Positions 5,081 through 11,389 of a stretch of 11,389 nt of DNA are shown here, piece after piece (positions within the stretch are counted from its first letter, which is position 1; every line of letters begins with the position of its first letter). Source of the stretch: Thermoplasmata archaeon. GTDB taxonomy: Archaea > Thermoplasmatota > Thermoplasmata > Lutacidiplasmatales > UBA184. Position numbers and translations under genes: made by a program. The notes under the pieces were generated by a model. It did not search any database and was not told the origin of the DNA. It saw nothing but the letters and a program-made list of their open reading frames with translations. The stretch covers positions 1 to 11,389 of the forward strand of contig JAJZGO010000045.1 in assembly GCA_021798415.1 (NCBI GenBank). The letters run 5' to 3'.

Positions 5081-5797
5081 ATGGCGGGAAGGACCAACGG
5101 AGGGCGGACTTTGCCGTCCCTCCTGAGCGTGACGCTGAGGCGGGGCCTCATCGCGGGGAGGGCCTACCTCGTCATCGGCATCATCGTTTCGCTGATCCTC
5201 ACGGTGGTGCTGCTTCGAACCTCGCACGGTTCGGCGGTCTTCGTCGCAACCTTCCCGCTCGAGGTCCCATTGTTCGCTACCTTGGGGGCACTGGGGGGGA
5301 TGATACTCTTCGTGGGAGACCGGTCGAAGGGCGTGCTCGAGTACCTCATTTCCTACGGGGTCCGGCCCCGCGCTCTCTTCGTGAACTGCCTTCTCGCGAC
5401 GGTCGTGCTTTCGACCATCGTCATGGGGACCACCCTCATCGTGGGCTTGTCCGGGTATGTCGCCACGGGGCATTCGATCTCTAGTACCCTTGAGAACTCG
5501 ATCCTGGGGTACACGATACCCATGACCTATGCAAGTTCGCTCTTCGCCGCCACCTGCGGGGTCATCTGGTCCACCCTATCCACTCCGCGAATGGGGCTAA
5601 ACTCTCCGGTCGGCGTGGCTCCGCTCCTTGGCGTCGCTCCCCCCGTCCTGGTCTTGGTCATCGCCGAGGGCGTCGATAAGTCGGCCTACTACTACGTCAC
5701 GGGGGGAGCCGCGCTGGGATTCCTGGTCTTGGTCGCCGCGTTGCTGGTCGCGTCGAGCCGGCTGATGAGTCGAGAGCGGTACCTCTCGCCAATGTGA
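5081..5797 (+). CDS. ABC-2 type transporter permease
   Basis: The 238-residue product is an integral membrane protein with six likely transmembrane helices (about 28-45, 58-79, 98-127, 142-166, 176-198 and 204-226). The cytoplasmic segment DRSKGVLEYLISYGVRPRAL (80-99), between helices 2 and 3, matches the ABC-2 permease pattern, where a conserved Glu precedes a short coupling helix that contacts the ATPase. It would form an exporter with the ATPase encoded nine bases downstream. The frame is open upstream to 4955, but ATG 5081 is chosen because a TATA-like box lies 31 bases before it and because it gives a short basic N-terminus before helix 1. The substrate cannot be told from sequence: ABC-2 exporters move lipids, polysaccharides, peptides or drugs. 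Confidence 0.87.
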   Translation: MAGRTNGGRTLPSLLSVTLRRGLIAGRAYLVIGIIVSLILTVVLLRTSHGSAVFVATFPLEVPLFATLGALGGMILFVGDRSKGVLEYLISYGVRPRALFVNCLLATVVLSTIVMGTTLIVGLSGYVATGHSISSTLENSILGYTIPMTYASSLFAATCGVIWSTLSTPRMGLNSPVGVAPLLGVAPPVLVLVIAEGVDKSAYYYVTGGAALGFLVLVAALLVASSRLMSRERYLSPM

Positions 5798-5806
5798 GGT
5801 CATGCC

Positions 5807-6694
5807 GTGGTCGACCCTTCTATCTCACGATCGGCGAACGGGCCGTCGAAGGCCGAGCTCTCGTGCGTGGACGTCAGTTCGGGCTACCTGGGTAAGAAGG
5901 TGCTCGACGGCATCACGTTCGCCGTCGACGAGCCCGCCATCTACGTGGTTCTCGGCCCGAACGGTGCCGGGAAGACCACGCTCTTCCGAACGATCGCCGG
6001 TATCCTGCGCCCCTATTCCGGCACGATCGAAATCGCGGGCCGTTCCATAGAGGAGCAGGACACTCGGGATCGGTTGCACTTTCTCTCACACGTCGACGGG
6101 ATTCCGGACGGTCTTCGGGTCGAGGAAGCCCTTCGGTTCTACGGCTCCGTTCAAGGAGCGACCGACGCGGACGTGAACCGGGTCCTGCGTCTGTTGGAGA
6201 TCGAACCTCTTCGAACGAAGTACGTCTCGCAGCTCAGCGCCGGACAAAAGAAGCGGGTCTCCATCGCTCGCATCTTCCTTCGGGAACGGGAACTCTATCT
6301 GCTCGACGAGCCCACCGCTAACCTCGATCCCAAGATCGCGGCCGAGATCCGGGACCTCATTCTCAAGCTCAGCAAGGACCGGGTCGTGCTCTACTCGTCG
6401 CACAACCTGTTCGAGGCTCGAGAGATCGGCAAGTACGTGATCGCAATCAAAGCCGGAAGACTGAACCTTTTTAGCCGGATTTCGGAGCTCAAGTCGGCCA
6501 AGTACGTCGTGGGGGTTCGTACGGTGGGAGGGGAGCGGGCCCTTCCAAAGGAGAGACTCCAGGGGGAGTACTACGTGTTTGAGCTCGCCGGGCCCGAGGA
6601 AGTTTCGGGGTTGTTGAAGGAGCTCGAGGAGAAGGGAGTCCAAGTGAGGGAAGTGAAGGAGCTCGGAAACCCGCTCGAGGATCTCTTCGCCTGA
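5807..6694 (+). CDS. ABC transporter ATP-binding protein (ABC-2 exporter)
   Basis: The 295-residue ATPase has every core ABC motif: Walker A GPNGAGKT (50-57), signature LSAGQKKR (143-150), Walker B LYLLDEP (163-169) with catalytic E168, D-loop ANLD (171-174) and H-loop H199. The Q-loop position reads FLSHVDGIPDGL, with His in place of Gln as in CcmA-type ATPases. A C-terminal domain of about 80 residues (216-295) ends NPLEDLFA, as in other ABC-2 ATPases where a domain after the core may regulate export. It is co-transcribed with the permease, nine bases apart. The start is GTG at 5807, with GAGGT six bases before it; the nearby ATG at 5802 is in another frame. It powers export by ATP hydrolysis on the cytoplasmic face. 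Confidence 0.95.
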   Translation: MVDPSISRSANGPSKAELSCVDVSSGYLGKKVLDGITFAVDEPAIYVVLGPNGAGKTTLFRTIAGILRPYSGTIEIAGRSIEEQDTRDRLHFLSHVDGIPDGLRVEEALRFYGSVQGATDADVNRVLRLLEIEPLRTKYVSQLSAGQKKRVSIARIFLRERELYLLDEPTANLDPKIAAEIRDLILKLSKDRVVLYSSHNLFEAREIGKYVIAIKAGRLNLFSRISELKSAKYVVGVRTVGGERALPKERLQGEYYVFELAGPEEVSGLLKELEEKGVQVREVKELGNPLEDLFA

Positions 6695-6822
6695 TCGACG
6701 TTCGGACGCACCGAGTCCGGCGACCGTCCTGCCATCGACCTCTCGTTCGCGTCCGGTGAACTGGCCGATCGACCCCCTAGGGCTTATCGCCCCGGAGCGG
6801 CCGCCCGAGCCCCCGGGCCTAC

Positions 6823-6840
6823 CGTCAACGGCCGTTGACG
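6823..6840. promoter_or_regulatory. 18-bp perfect palindrome, operator candidate
   Basis: CGTCAACGGCCGTTGACG is identical to its own reverse complement over all 18 bases. It lies 59 bases before the Pat-like GNAT start and after the ABC ATPase gene. With no loop, it fits a binding site for a dimeric regulator better than an RNA terminator. No regulator gene is adjacent. Confidence 0.5.
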
Positions 6841-6898
6841 CGGGCTTCATCCCCCGGACCTCGAATCGGCAACGCAACTCGGGAGTCGGGAGGAGAGG

Positions 6899-7507
6899 AT
6901 GCTCGAGCGCCCACGGTTGGGGAGACCACCGTCGTCGTTCGAGGGGGAAGGGCCGGCGGTCCTCCGCGACGGGCTTGCGGTCGAAGTCCGGTGCCTGAGC
7001 GCCATCGAGCGACCCCGGATCGAGGAGTGGCTCGCGGGACTCTCGGACGCGTCGCTCGCGGACCGATTCTTCTCGCCGGTCTCGCGGAGCACGGCGTTCG
7101 CCGAGCTCGTTCGGGGGGCTTCGTCGTCCGAGCGGCTCGCCCTCGTTCTCGGAACCGTGACCGGGGGGCGCGAGGTGATCATCGCCCAGGGGGAGTACCT
7201 GCGGGACGGGGTCCAGGCACCGGGGGCCGAGGTCGCGTTCCTGGTCGCCGACGCCTACCAGGGCCGAGGGTGCGCGACGCTCCTCCTCCACCGGCTCGCA
7301 CGGGCGGCGCGGACCGCGGGAGTCAAGAGATTCCACGCGACCGTCCGGGGGGAGAACACCCGGATGCTCGGCGTCTTCCGCCAGAGCGGGTTCCCCGTGA
7401 CCGAGTGGTCCGGGCCTACCGCCGTCGAGGTCAGCTTCTCGATCGTCGAAAAGGAAGATCCGCTCCCGCCTCTTTCTCGGTTTCGAGCCGTCGCGGTCGG
7501 GCGGTGA
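6899..7507 (+). CDS. GNAT acetyltransferase, Pat-like
   Basis: The 202-residue product starts at ATG with GGAGGAGAGG directly upstream. Residues 24-58 (DGLAVEVRCLSAIERPRIEE, then LSDASLADRFF) match the opening of the GNAT domain in Pat-type protein acetyltransferases, where the pattern is R-x-x-x-x-x-D and L-S-x-x-S-x-x-x-RFF. Motif A is AEVAFLVADAYQGRGCATLL (110-129), with E111 at the catalytic position and QGRGCAT binding acetyl-CoA. RGENTRML (150-157) and FRQSGF are motif B. Pat enzymes acetylate lysines of proteins such as acyl-CoA synthetases or, in Sulfolobus, the chromatin protein Alba. There is no NDP-forming CoA-ligase domain, so it is a stand-alone form. The target is unknown. It has its own SD and a palindromic operator candidate upstream. 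Confidence 0.85.
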   Translation: MLERPRLGRPPSSFEGEGPAVLRDGLAVEVRCLSAIERPRIEEWLAGLSDASLADRFFSPVSRSTAFAELVRGASSSERLALVLGTVTGGREVIIAQGEYLRDGVQAPGAEVAFLVADAYQGRGCATLLLHRLARAARTAGVKRFHATVRGENTRMLGVFRQSGFPVTEWSGPTAVEVSFSIVEKEDPLPPLSRFRAVAVGR

Positions 7508-7563
7508 AGGCCAGGGAGGGCGTGGTGGCCTTTGCGTCACCACGCGGCTCGAGCGTCACGGTG

Positions 7564-7572
7564 GGCTTATGG
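7564..7572 (+). promoter_or_regulatory. TATA-like box of the CDGSH gene
   Basis: GGCTTATGG is centred about 30 bases before the ATG at 7598. This matches the spacing seen at 1160 and 5045, and no SD lies before the start, so a leaderless transcript is inferred. Confidence 0.45.
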
Positions 7573-7597
7573 GGCCGGATACGGTGAACGCTCCATC

Positions 7598-7774
7598 ATG
7601 CCGAAGGTCGAAATCGTGTCGAACGAGAACGGTCCGAATCTGGTGATGGTCGACGGGAAGGTTGCGATGGCGCTGTGCCGGTGCGGCCACTCGAGCCACA
7701 AGCCGTTGTGCGACGGGACTCATGCGAAGGTCGGATTCAAGGCTCCCGGCGGTCGGTTAACTGTCCTAGAATAG
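7598..7774 (+). CDS. CDGSH iron-sulfur domain protein
   Basis: This 58-residue protein carries the full CDGSH signature: C27-x-C29-x2-S-x3-P-x-C38-D-G-T-H42, read as CRCGHSSHKPLCDGTH. Three Cys and one His bind a redox-active, pH-labile [2Fe-2S] cluster, as in MitoNEET and the small prokaryotic single-CDGSH proteins. The N-terminal strand region (PKVEIVSNENGPNLVMVDGK) is typical. The likely role is electron transfer or iron-sulfur handling in the cytoplasm; the partner is unknown. The in-frame ORF extends back to 7532, but ATG 7598 gives the usual family length and has a TATA-like box about 30 bases upstream. It converges on the MDR oxidoreductase gene. Confidence 0.93.
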   Translation: MPKVEIVSNENGPNLVMVDGKVAMALCRCGHSSHKPLCDGTHAKVGFKAPGGRLTVLE

Positions 7775-7790
7775 ATCGTAACACCACCGG

Positions 7791-7808
7791 ACCGTCCCCC
7801 CGGACGGT
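7791..7808. terminator. hairpin between convergent genes
   Basis: ACCGTCC and GGACGGT pair over 7 bp around a CCCC loop, 17 bases after the CDGSH stop and in the gap between convergent genes. No T-run follows in either direction, so it may act as a roadblock-style bidirectional terminator. The loop is the same as in the hairpin at 2464-2485. Confidence 0.4.
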
Positions 7809-7918
7809 CGCGTTCGGGCCGGCGCGCCCACGACGGCTAGGCATGCACCCGCTGAGGGGCCGGGGCCTTCAGACGAGCGACGCGGTCGACCCACCGGGCG
7901 AGGTGGCGGCTCCAAGGC

Positions 7919-8860
7919 CTAGAGCACGATCACCGTCTTCCCGACTCCGCGTCCCGACTTCACCTCTCGGAGCGCCTCGACCGCCCCGTCGAGCGACACC
8001 GTCCGCTCGAGGGGGACCGGGATGCGGCGCGACACGACCTCTTCCACCAGACGGTCGAGCAGGGCGGCGCTCGGTTGCATCGAGAGGTTGATCCGGCGGA
8101 CGCCGCCCGGGCCGGCTCCGGGAGGATCGGCGGCGAACACGGTCGAGGCGGCGATGCCGCCCGGCCGAACGGACGACGAGAGCTCGGCGAACCGCGGAGG
8201 AGCGCTCATGAGGTCGAGGAGCGCATCGACTCCCCGGGGAAAGCGCTGACGTAATCGCCCGGGGAGGCCGTCGGGTGCGGAGTCGATCGTCTCGGCGGCG
8301 CCCAGGGCGCGCAGGCGCGCCGCGGACGCCGGCCGAGCGAAGGCGACCACCGACGCCCGACGTCCCGCTGCCAGCGGGATCGCGATCGAACCGATCCCGC
8401 CCGACGCCCCCACGATCGCGAGGGAGTCGCCCGGCCGAAGGTCGAGCGCGTCGAGAGCCGCGAGCGCGGTCATGCCCGAGGTCGGCAACGCCGCGGCCTC
8501 CACGAGCGAGAGTTCCCGCGGGACCTTGGTCACTCCGAGACGTTCCGGAACGAGAGCGTACTCGGCATACGTCCCGCCCCCCACCGGGTCGTGCAGGAAC
8601 TGACCGAAGATCGGGTCGCCGCGGACGAACCGGGTGACGCCGGGTCCGCACGCTTCCACCGTGCCCGCGCCGTCGACTCCCAGGACCAACGGGAAAACGT
8701 GCGGCCGCCCCTCGAGGATCCCGTCGCCGACCTTCGCGTCGTACGGGTTGATCCCGGCGGCGGCGACGCGGACAAGGACCTCGCCCGCCCCGGCGACCGG
8801 TACGGGGAGGTCGACGACCCGGGGCTCGCCGCCGAACCGGTCGACCGCCACCGCTCTCAC
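7919..8860 (-). CDS. zinc-free MDR oxidoreductase (quinone oxidoreductase-like)
   Basis: The 313-residue product is a medium-chain dehydrogenase/reductase. The start MRAVAVDRFGG, followed by a GroES-like domain with GEVLVRVAAAGINPYDAKVG (26-45) and LVLGVDGAGTVEACGPGV (58-75), is typical of the quinone-oxidoreductase branch. AALPTSGMTALAAL (123-136) leads into the NAD(P)-binding motif IVGASGGIGS (149-158). The Cys/His set used by zinc alcohol dehydrogenases is absent, so hydride transfer from NADPH to a quinone or enone is the expected chemistry. The frame runs upstream to 8968, but GTG 8860 is chosen because it gives the canonical N-terminus and because CTTAGATACC lies about 26 bases before it. 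The substrate is unknown. The upstream gene is divergent, so the 106-base gap holds both promoters. Confidence 0.92.
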   Translation of the reverse strand: MRAVAVDRFGGEPRVVDLPVPVAGAGEVLVRVAAAGINPYDAKVGDGILEGRPHVFPLVLGVDGAGTVEACGPGVTRFVRGDPIFGQFLHDPVGGGTYAEYALVPERLGVTKVPRELSLVEAAALPTSGMTALAALDALDLRPGDSLAIVGASGGIGSIAIPLAAGRRASVVAFARPASAARLRALGAAETIDSAPDGLPGRLRQRFPRGVDALLDLMSAPPRFAELSSSVRPGGIAASTVFAADPPGAGPGGVRRINLSMQPSAALLDRLVEEVVSRRIPVPLERTVSLDGAVEALREVKSGRGVGKTVIVL

Positions 8861-8880
8861 GGAAGTCCGAACGCGGTATC

Positions 8881-8890
8881 GGTATCTAAG
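8881..8890 (-). promoter_or_regulatory. TATA-like box of the MDR gene
   Basis: On the minus strand this reads CTTAGATACC and is centred about 26 bases before the GTG at 8860. It implies a leaderless mRNA and supports that start over the longer frame. Confidence 0.5.
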
Positions 8891-8928
8891 ACGGCGCCCG
8901 GCCCCGTGCCGCCCGACCGGCGAGCGGC

Positions 8929-8936
8929 CTAATAGG
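8929..8936 (+). promoter_or_regulatory. TATA-like box before the anchored protein gene
   Basis: CTAATAGG is the only AT-rich word upstream of the ATG at 8967 and is centred about 35 bases before it. A short leader of about 5-10 bases would result. Confidence 0.35.
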
Positions 8937-8956
8937 GCCCCTCGAACTGGAGGGGC
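8937..8956 (+). promoter_or_regulatory. hairpin covering an SD-like sequence
   Basis: GCCCCTC and GAGGGGC form a perfect 7-bp inverted repeat around GAACTG. The right arm contains most of the SD-like GGAGGGG (8949-8955), about 11 bases before the ATG at 8967. If transcribed, the stem could hide the ribosome-binding site. If the start of transcription is near 8960, the repeat would instead be a DNA operator. Confidence 0.4.
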
Positions 8957-8966
8957 GTCGACCGCC

Positions 8967-9431
8967 ATGACGATGGACCGCGACTACCCGATCGGCCGGA
9001 GAGCGGCCATCGTCCTCATCGCGGGCCTGGCCGTCATGGGGGTGCTGGGGGTGGCCCTCTTCGGCGGCCTCCTCCCCGGGCTCAAGCCGAACTACGCCGC
9101 CCCGAACGTCACGACGCTCGACGGCCACCTCTACTACCTGCAATCGACCCTCGTCAAGGCGCCGTTCCTGACCAACACGTCGGCGCCGTGGAACGTGAGC
9201 TTCCGCGACGTCACCTTCACTTTGTGGCTCACCGACTGGTACTCGATCTCGGGCGGCCTGGTCCACGGGACGGGGACCGAGGCGAACGGCTCTGCCTCCT
9301 CGTTCACCCTTGGGATCCTCTCGAACGGGTCCCGTCCGGCCCTCTACCTCTCCCCGGACGACCTCTGGGCCGTCGAGTGGAGCGGCGGGTGGTTGGGGGG
9401 GCAGTTCGTCCAGCTCCTGGTCCGGGCCTGA
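8967..9431 (+). CDS. membrane-anchored sequon-rich extracytoplasmic protein
   Basis: The 154-residue product has a short cytoplasmic N-terminus (MTMDRDYPIGRR) and one hydrophobic helix (about 13-36). The outer domain begins PGLKPNYAAPNVTTLDGHLY and has five N-x-S/T sequons (NVT, NTS, NVS, NGS, NGS), with no cysteine. Aromatic-rich strands (VTFTLWLTDWYSISGGLVHG, LWAVEWSGGWLGGQFVQLLV) suggest a beta-sandwich. It belongs to the style of small type-II-anchored proteins common in archaeal surfaces; no family is recognised. ATG 8973 is a possible alternative start. The divergent MDR gene is 106 bases away, and no functional link is evident. Confidence 0.78.
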   Translation: MTMDRDYPIGRRAAIVLIAGLAVMGVLGVALFGGLLPGLKPNYAAPNVTTLDGHLYYLQSTLVKAPFLTNTSAPWNVSFRDVTFTLWLTDWYSISGGLVHGTGTEANGSASSFTLGILSNGSRPALYLSPDDLWAVEWSGGWLGGQFVQLLVRA

Positions 9432-9529
9432 GCACGACGCGACCGTCCCCGGAACCGCGGGCGACCCGTCCCCCGTTCGAACGACACGGTTAAGCCGAGT
9501 CCGCGGTCCTCCTCGGCGAAGGGGAGCGA

Positions 9530-10219
9530 TTGGACGGGGGAATCGTTCCGCCGCTCTTCTCGCCGGGCCGCCCGCCCGAACTTGCGATGTGCTGGGGGCA
9601 ACCGCGCCAGGCGGTCGACCGCTTCGCGATGGCGATCGCCACCTCGATCGACCCCGAGTACGCCTGGGTCGAGGTCCGAGACCCCGGCGAGGCTCCGGAC
9701 CCCGACGAAGAGTGGCTTCGGGCCGAGCTCGGGTCGGGTCGGTTCCTTGCGGTCGAGCGAGCCGACGAGCTCGTTCCCGATTCGGCCGCGGCCAGCCTCG
9801 GGGTCTTCCTCGCGGGCCGGGACGAGCGACGGATCGAGGCGTCGGCCGAGCTCATGGATCTCTTGTGGCTGCCCGTACCGCTCCGAGACTTCGCCGAACG
9901 CCGGCGCGGCCGTCCGACCTTCTCGGCCGTCGTGCTCTCCCACTCCGAGCGCCTCGTACCGCGGTTCGTCCACGGGCCGGGCGATGCGCTCCGCCTCTTG
10001 CACGTCCTACGGAGGGCGCGGATCGCCCTCATCGCGACCGCCGCCTCGATGCCGCTCGACGAATACCGCCCGTTCTTCGACGCCGTGTTCCGGGTCGAGG
10101 GCACGGCGGAGCGTCCCTGGAGAGAGTCCCGGGTGATCCCCGAGCAGGTCCCCGAAGGCTCACGCTTTGCCCGCAACCAACCGGTCTCCGCCGGCGCGTT
10201 CGTGACGTCCCACCCGTAG
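9530..10219 (+). CDS. RecA/KaiC-fold-like protein with degenerate Walker A, unknown function
   Basis: The 229-residue product starts at TTG with GGGGAG just upstream and a TATA-like GGTTAAGCC about 38 bases before it. Its layout follows a RecA/KaiC ATPase domain. A strand and loop LAMCWGQPRQAVDRFAMAIA (18-37) occupies the P-loop position, with Gly, Pro and the following helix kept but the GKT replaced by AVD. AWVEVRDP follows as a second strand, and FSAVVLSHSERLVPRF sits where Walker B would be. ARIALIATAASMPLDEYRPF, then FDAVFRVEG, resembles the closing strands of KaiC-like domains. So it probably keeps the fold without ATP hydrolysis and may act as a partner or regulator. This is a shape-based inference; some other alpha/beta protein is possible. 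The region is very GC-rich (68% at 9601-9660), as are its neighbours, so it is probably native. Confidence 0.75.
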   Translation: MDGGIVPPLFSPGRPPELAMCWGQPRQAVDRFAMAIATSIDPEYAWVEVRDPGEAPDPDEEWLRAELGSGRFLAVERADELVPDSAAASLGVFLAGRDERRIEASAELMDLLWLPVPLRDFAERRRGRPTFSAVVLSHSERLVPRFVHGPGDALRLLHVLRRARIALIATAASMPLDEYRPFFDAVFRVEGTAERPWRESRVIPEQVPEGSRFARNQPVSAGAFVTSHP

Positions 10220-10302
10220 CTCTTCGGCTCCGGGCCGGATTCCCATCGACGGACGTGCAACCTCTATGCGGTCGGGAGTCCTCAGCGTCTTCGAGGTACT
10301 AC

Positions 10303-10683
10303 GTGCCCCGGAACCGCCCCGACCGCCAGAGCCAATGCCAGTTCCGTGACGAAGCCGCCCGGTGCGTCTTCGTCGACGGGCACCCGGGCGCCCACGTCTG
10401 CATCCGGCCGCGGAGCTCCGGGGTGAGGATCCGGGGCGAAGGCGAGATCCCCGATGCCACCTACCTCTGGACCCCTCCGAGCGAACCGGTCCGGACGGCC
10501 GCGCGCACCGATGCGGGGCTCGTCACCTCCGAGGACGCTTGGGGGACTTGGACGGTTCCCATGGTCCGACGGCTCCTCGAGGAGATGGTGGAGGCGGGAG
10601 CGGCGCCGCCGCGGGACTGGCCCGCGAACTTCCCCCGCCTCCGTCGGGAGACCTCGGCCAAGGGCCGCGCGGGACGGGCGTGA
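10303..10683 (+). CDS. small Cys/His zinc-binding candidate protein
   Basis: The 126-residue product starts at GTG with GAGG about eight bases before it and a TATA-like CTCTATGC further upstream. The frame is open far upstream, inside another gene, so the start is chosen from the SD. The N-terminal segment CQFRDEAARCVFVDGHPGAH (12-31), followed by V-C33, could bind one zinc through C12, C21, H27 and H31, with C33 as an extra ligand. The middle (about 34-75) is polar and flexible. The end has a helix (VPMVRRLLEEMVEAGAAPPR) and a basic Arg/Lys tail. It might be a small regulatory or RNA/DNA-binding protein. No family is recognised. Confidence 0.65.
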   Translation: MPRNRPDRQSQCQFRDEAARCVFVDGHPGAHVCIRPRSSGVRIRGEGEIPDATYLWTPPSEPVRTAARTDAGLVTSEDAWGTWTVPMVRRLLEEMVEAGAAPPRDWPANFPRLRRETSAKGRAGRA

Positions 10684-10700
10684 CCGCCCGGGGTCCCGCT

Positions 10701-10710
10701 CGTTTTTAGC
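10701..10710 (+). promoter_or_regulatory. TATA-like box of the OsmC gene
   Basis: CGTTTTTAGC is centred about 40 bases before the ATG at 10746, so a leader of about 14 bases is expected. That leader contains GAGAGGGT, an SD seven bases before the start. The T-run may also help end transcription of the upstream gene. Confidence 0.4.
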
Positions 10711-10745
10711 GTCCGGCACTCTCCCCGCCCCAGAGAGGGTCGACG

Positions 10746-11168
10746 ATGCAGGCGATCGGAACATGGAAGGGCGGCTTCGAGACGGTGCTCGAGGACGACC
10801 GGGCGCACTCGGTCGTCGTGGACCTGCCCGTCGACGAAGGCGGACGGAGCGCCGGGCCCTCCGCTCTCGACCTCGCGCTGCTCTCGCTCGCGGGATGCAT
10901 CACCACGATCTTCGCCCTCGTCGCCCGCAAGCGCCACCTGGGGTTCCAAGGAATGAGCATCGCTCTCGAGGCCGAACGCCCCGCGAAGGCCCCGACCCTC
11001 ACCGGGGTGCGAGGAACCCTGCGGGTGCATACGAAAGCCGACCTCAAGGACGTGGAAACAGCCCTCCGCATCACGCTCCGAACCTGCCCGGTCGGCGTGA
11101 TCTTCGAGCAGGCCCACATCCCCGTCGAGGTCACTCCCATCGTGGTTCCCTCGGCCATCGGACCCTAG
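10746..11168 (+). CDS. OsmC/Ohr-family thiol peroxidase
   Basis: The 140-residue product matches the OsmC family in length and motifs. After an N-terminal sheet, GPSALDLALLSLAGC (37-51) carries the first catalytic Cys (C51) at the start of the central helix. LRTCPVGVIFEQAHIPVEV (111-129) carries the second (C114). Family members reduce organic hydroperoxides through this cysteine pair, using an arginine near the N-terminus; R19 is a candidate here. The Glu usually found before the helix is Asp here (D42). This fits the general OsmC/YhfA-type group better than Ohr, whose motifs differ. It acts in the cytoplasm against peroxide stress. The ATG has an SD (GAGGGT) about six bases before it. It may form part of a redox-related neighbourhood with the CDGSH and MDR genes, but it is not co-transcribed with them. 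Confidence 0.92.
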   Translation: MQAIGTWKGGFETVLEDDRAHSVVVDLPVDEGGRSAGPSALDLALLSLAGCITTIFALVARKRHLGFQGMSIALEAERPAKAPTLTGVRGTLRVHTKADLKDVETALRITLRTCPVGVIFEQAHIPVEVTPIVVPSAIGP

Positions 11169-11389
11169 GTCGCCCGTTCCCGCCCGGCCCTCGTGGACGA
11201 TGTCCCGACCCCGAATCCGGTGGCGGTCGGCCCTAGGCCGGTCGCTCCCCCGAGCCCTGACGGCCGATCTCGAACACCCTGCCGTTGCCCGGGGCACGCA
11301 TCGAGGTTCCGCACCGGTCGATGGATCTGCGGGGAGGAAGGAGCACGTCCCGCGAGGAACGGGGCCCCGGAGCGGGAGAGATGCGCTCC
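11169..11389. other. 221 bases to the right edge, no firm gene
   Basis: A CGGCC/GGCCG hairpin with a CTA loop (11228-11240) lies about 60 bases after the OsmC stop and may be its terminator. On the minus strand, a frame enters from the right edge and ends at a TAG (11235-11233), giving 51 residues ending VFEIGRQGSGERPA. On the plus strand, a frame from ATG 11200 stays open to the edge. Either could be the end or beginning of a gene outside the window; neither is convincing. Confidence 0.3.

Noticed and set aside
6086..7543. 485-residue minus-strand frame
   Set aside because: It is a long antisense shadow across the ABC ATPase and Pat-like GNAT genes, both of which have intact family motifs. 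Long spurious frames are expected at this G+C.
9344..10260. several overlapping frames on both strands around the RecA-like gene
   Set aside because: Only the 9530 frame has balanced composition, regular hydrophobic strands and an SD. The others are Arg/Ser/Pro-rich.
10461..11297. 278-residue minus-strand frame
   Set aside because: It is antisense to the OsmC gene, whose two catalytic Cys motifs are intact, and its composition is a typical GC shadow.
1..11389. CRISPR arrays, transposases, integrases, rRNA and tRNA genes
   Set aside because: Reading both strands showed no spaced repeat array, no DDE or tyrosine recombinase motifs and no complete tRNA or rRNA sequence.

Overview
The window looks like chromosomal DNA from a GC-rich, uncultivated archaeon, most likely of the Thermoplasmata (Thermoplasmatota); this placement is inference. 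Supporting signs are TATA-like boxes about 26-31 bases before start codons of genes with no or almost no leader, mixed with Shine-Dalgarno (SD) led genes; many GTG/TTG starts; two membrane-anchored extracytoplasmic proteins rich in N-x-S/T sequons; and a sensible gene content on both strands. No rRNA, tRNA, CRISPR array, transposase or integrase was found.

Region 1 (1-2485) has an accessory, plasmid- or virus-like look. A leftward AAA+ ATPase of the clamp-loader/RuvB type runs off the left edge and carries an AT-hook-like patch and a helix-turn-helix after its ATPase core. It is divergent from a rightward cassette of five small genes: a 38-residue microprotein, a 90-residue protein faintly like DUF3467, a 123-residue unknown, a 97-residue RelE/ParE-fold toxin candidate and a 62-residue unknown. 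The cassette ends at a hairpin followed by T-rich DNA.

Region 2 (2486-4641) is a transition. It holds an imperfect structured element (2556-2617), a start-less remnant of an extracytoplasmic protein (2632-2853), a complete secreted or anchored protein (2926-3717) and a RimJ-like GNAT acetyltransferase (4045-4641). G+C counted by hand on single 60-base rows is 55% at 1-60, 52% at 2641-2700 and 50% at 4381-4440, against 77% at 7201-7260 and 68% at 9601-9660.

Region 3 (4642-11389) looks like ordinary chromosome. It contains a two-gene ABC-2 type exporter (permease then ATPase), a Pat-like GNAT acetyltransferase, a CDGSH iron-sulfur protein, a convergent zinc-free MDR oxidoreductase, a second membrane-anchored sequon-rich protein, a protein resembling a RecA/KaiC fold with a destroyed Walker A motif, a small Cys/His zinc-binding candidate and an OsmC-family thiol peroxidase. 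The CDGSH, MDR and OsmC genes suggest a loose redox and thiol-stress neighbourhood, but only the ABC pair is a clear operon.

Most noteworthy are the AAA+/AT-hook/HTH fusion with its divergent small-gene cassette including the toxin candidate, and the degenerate RecA-like protein. I did not find a complete new system that can be proved from sequence alone.
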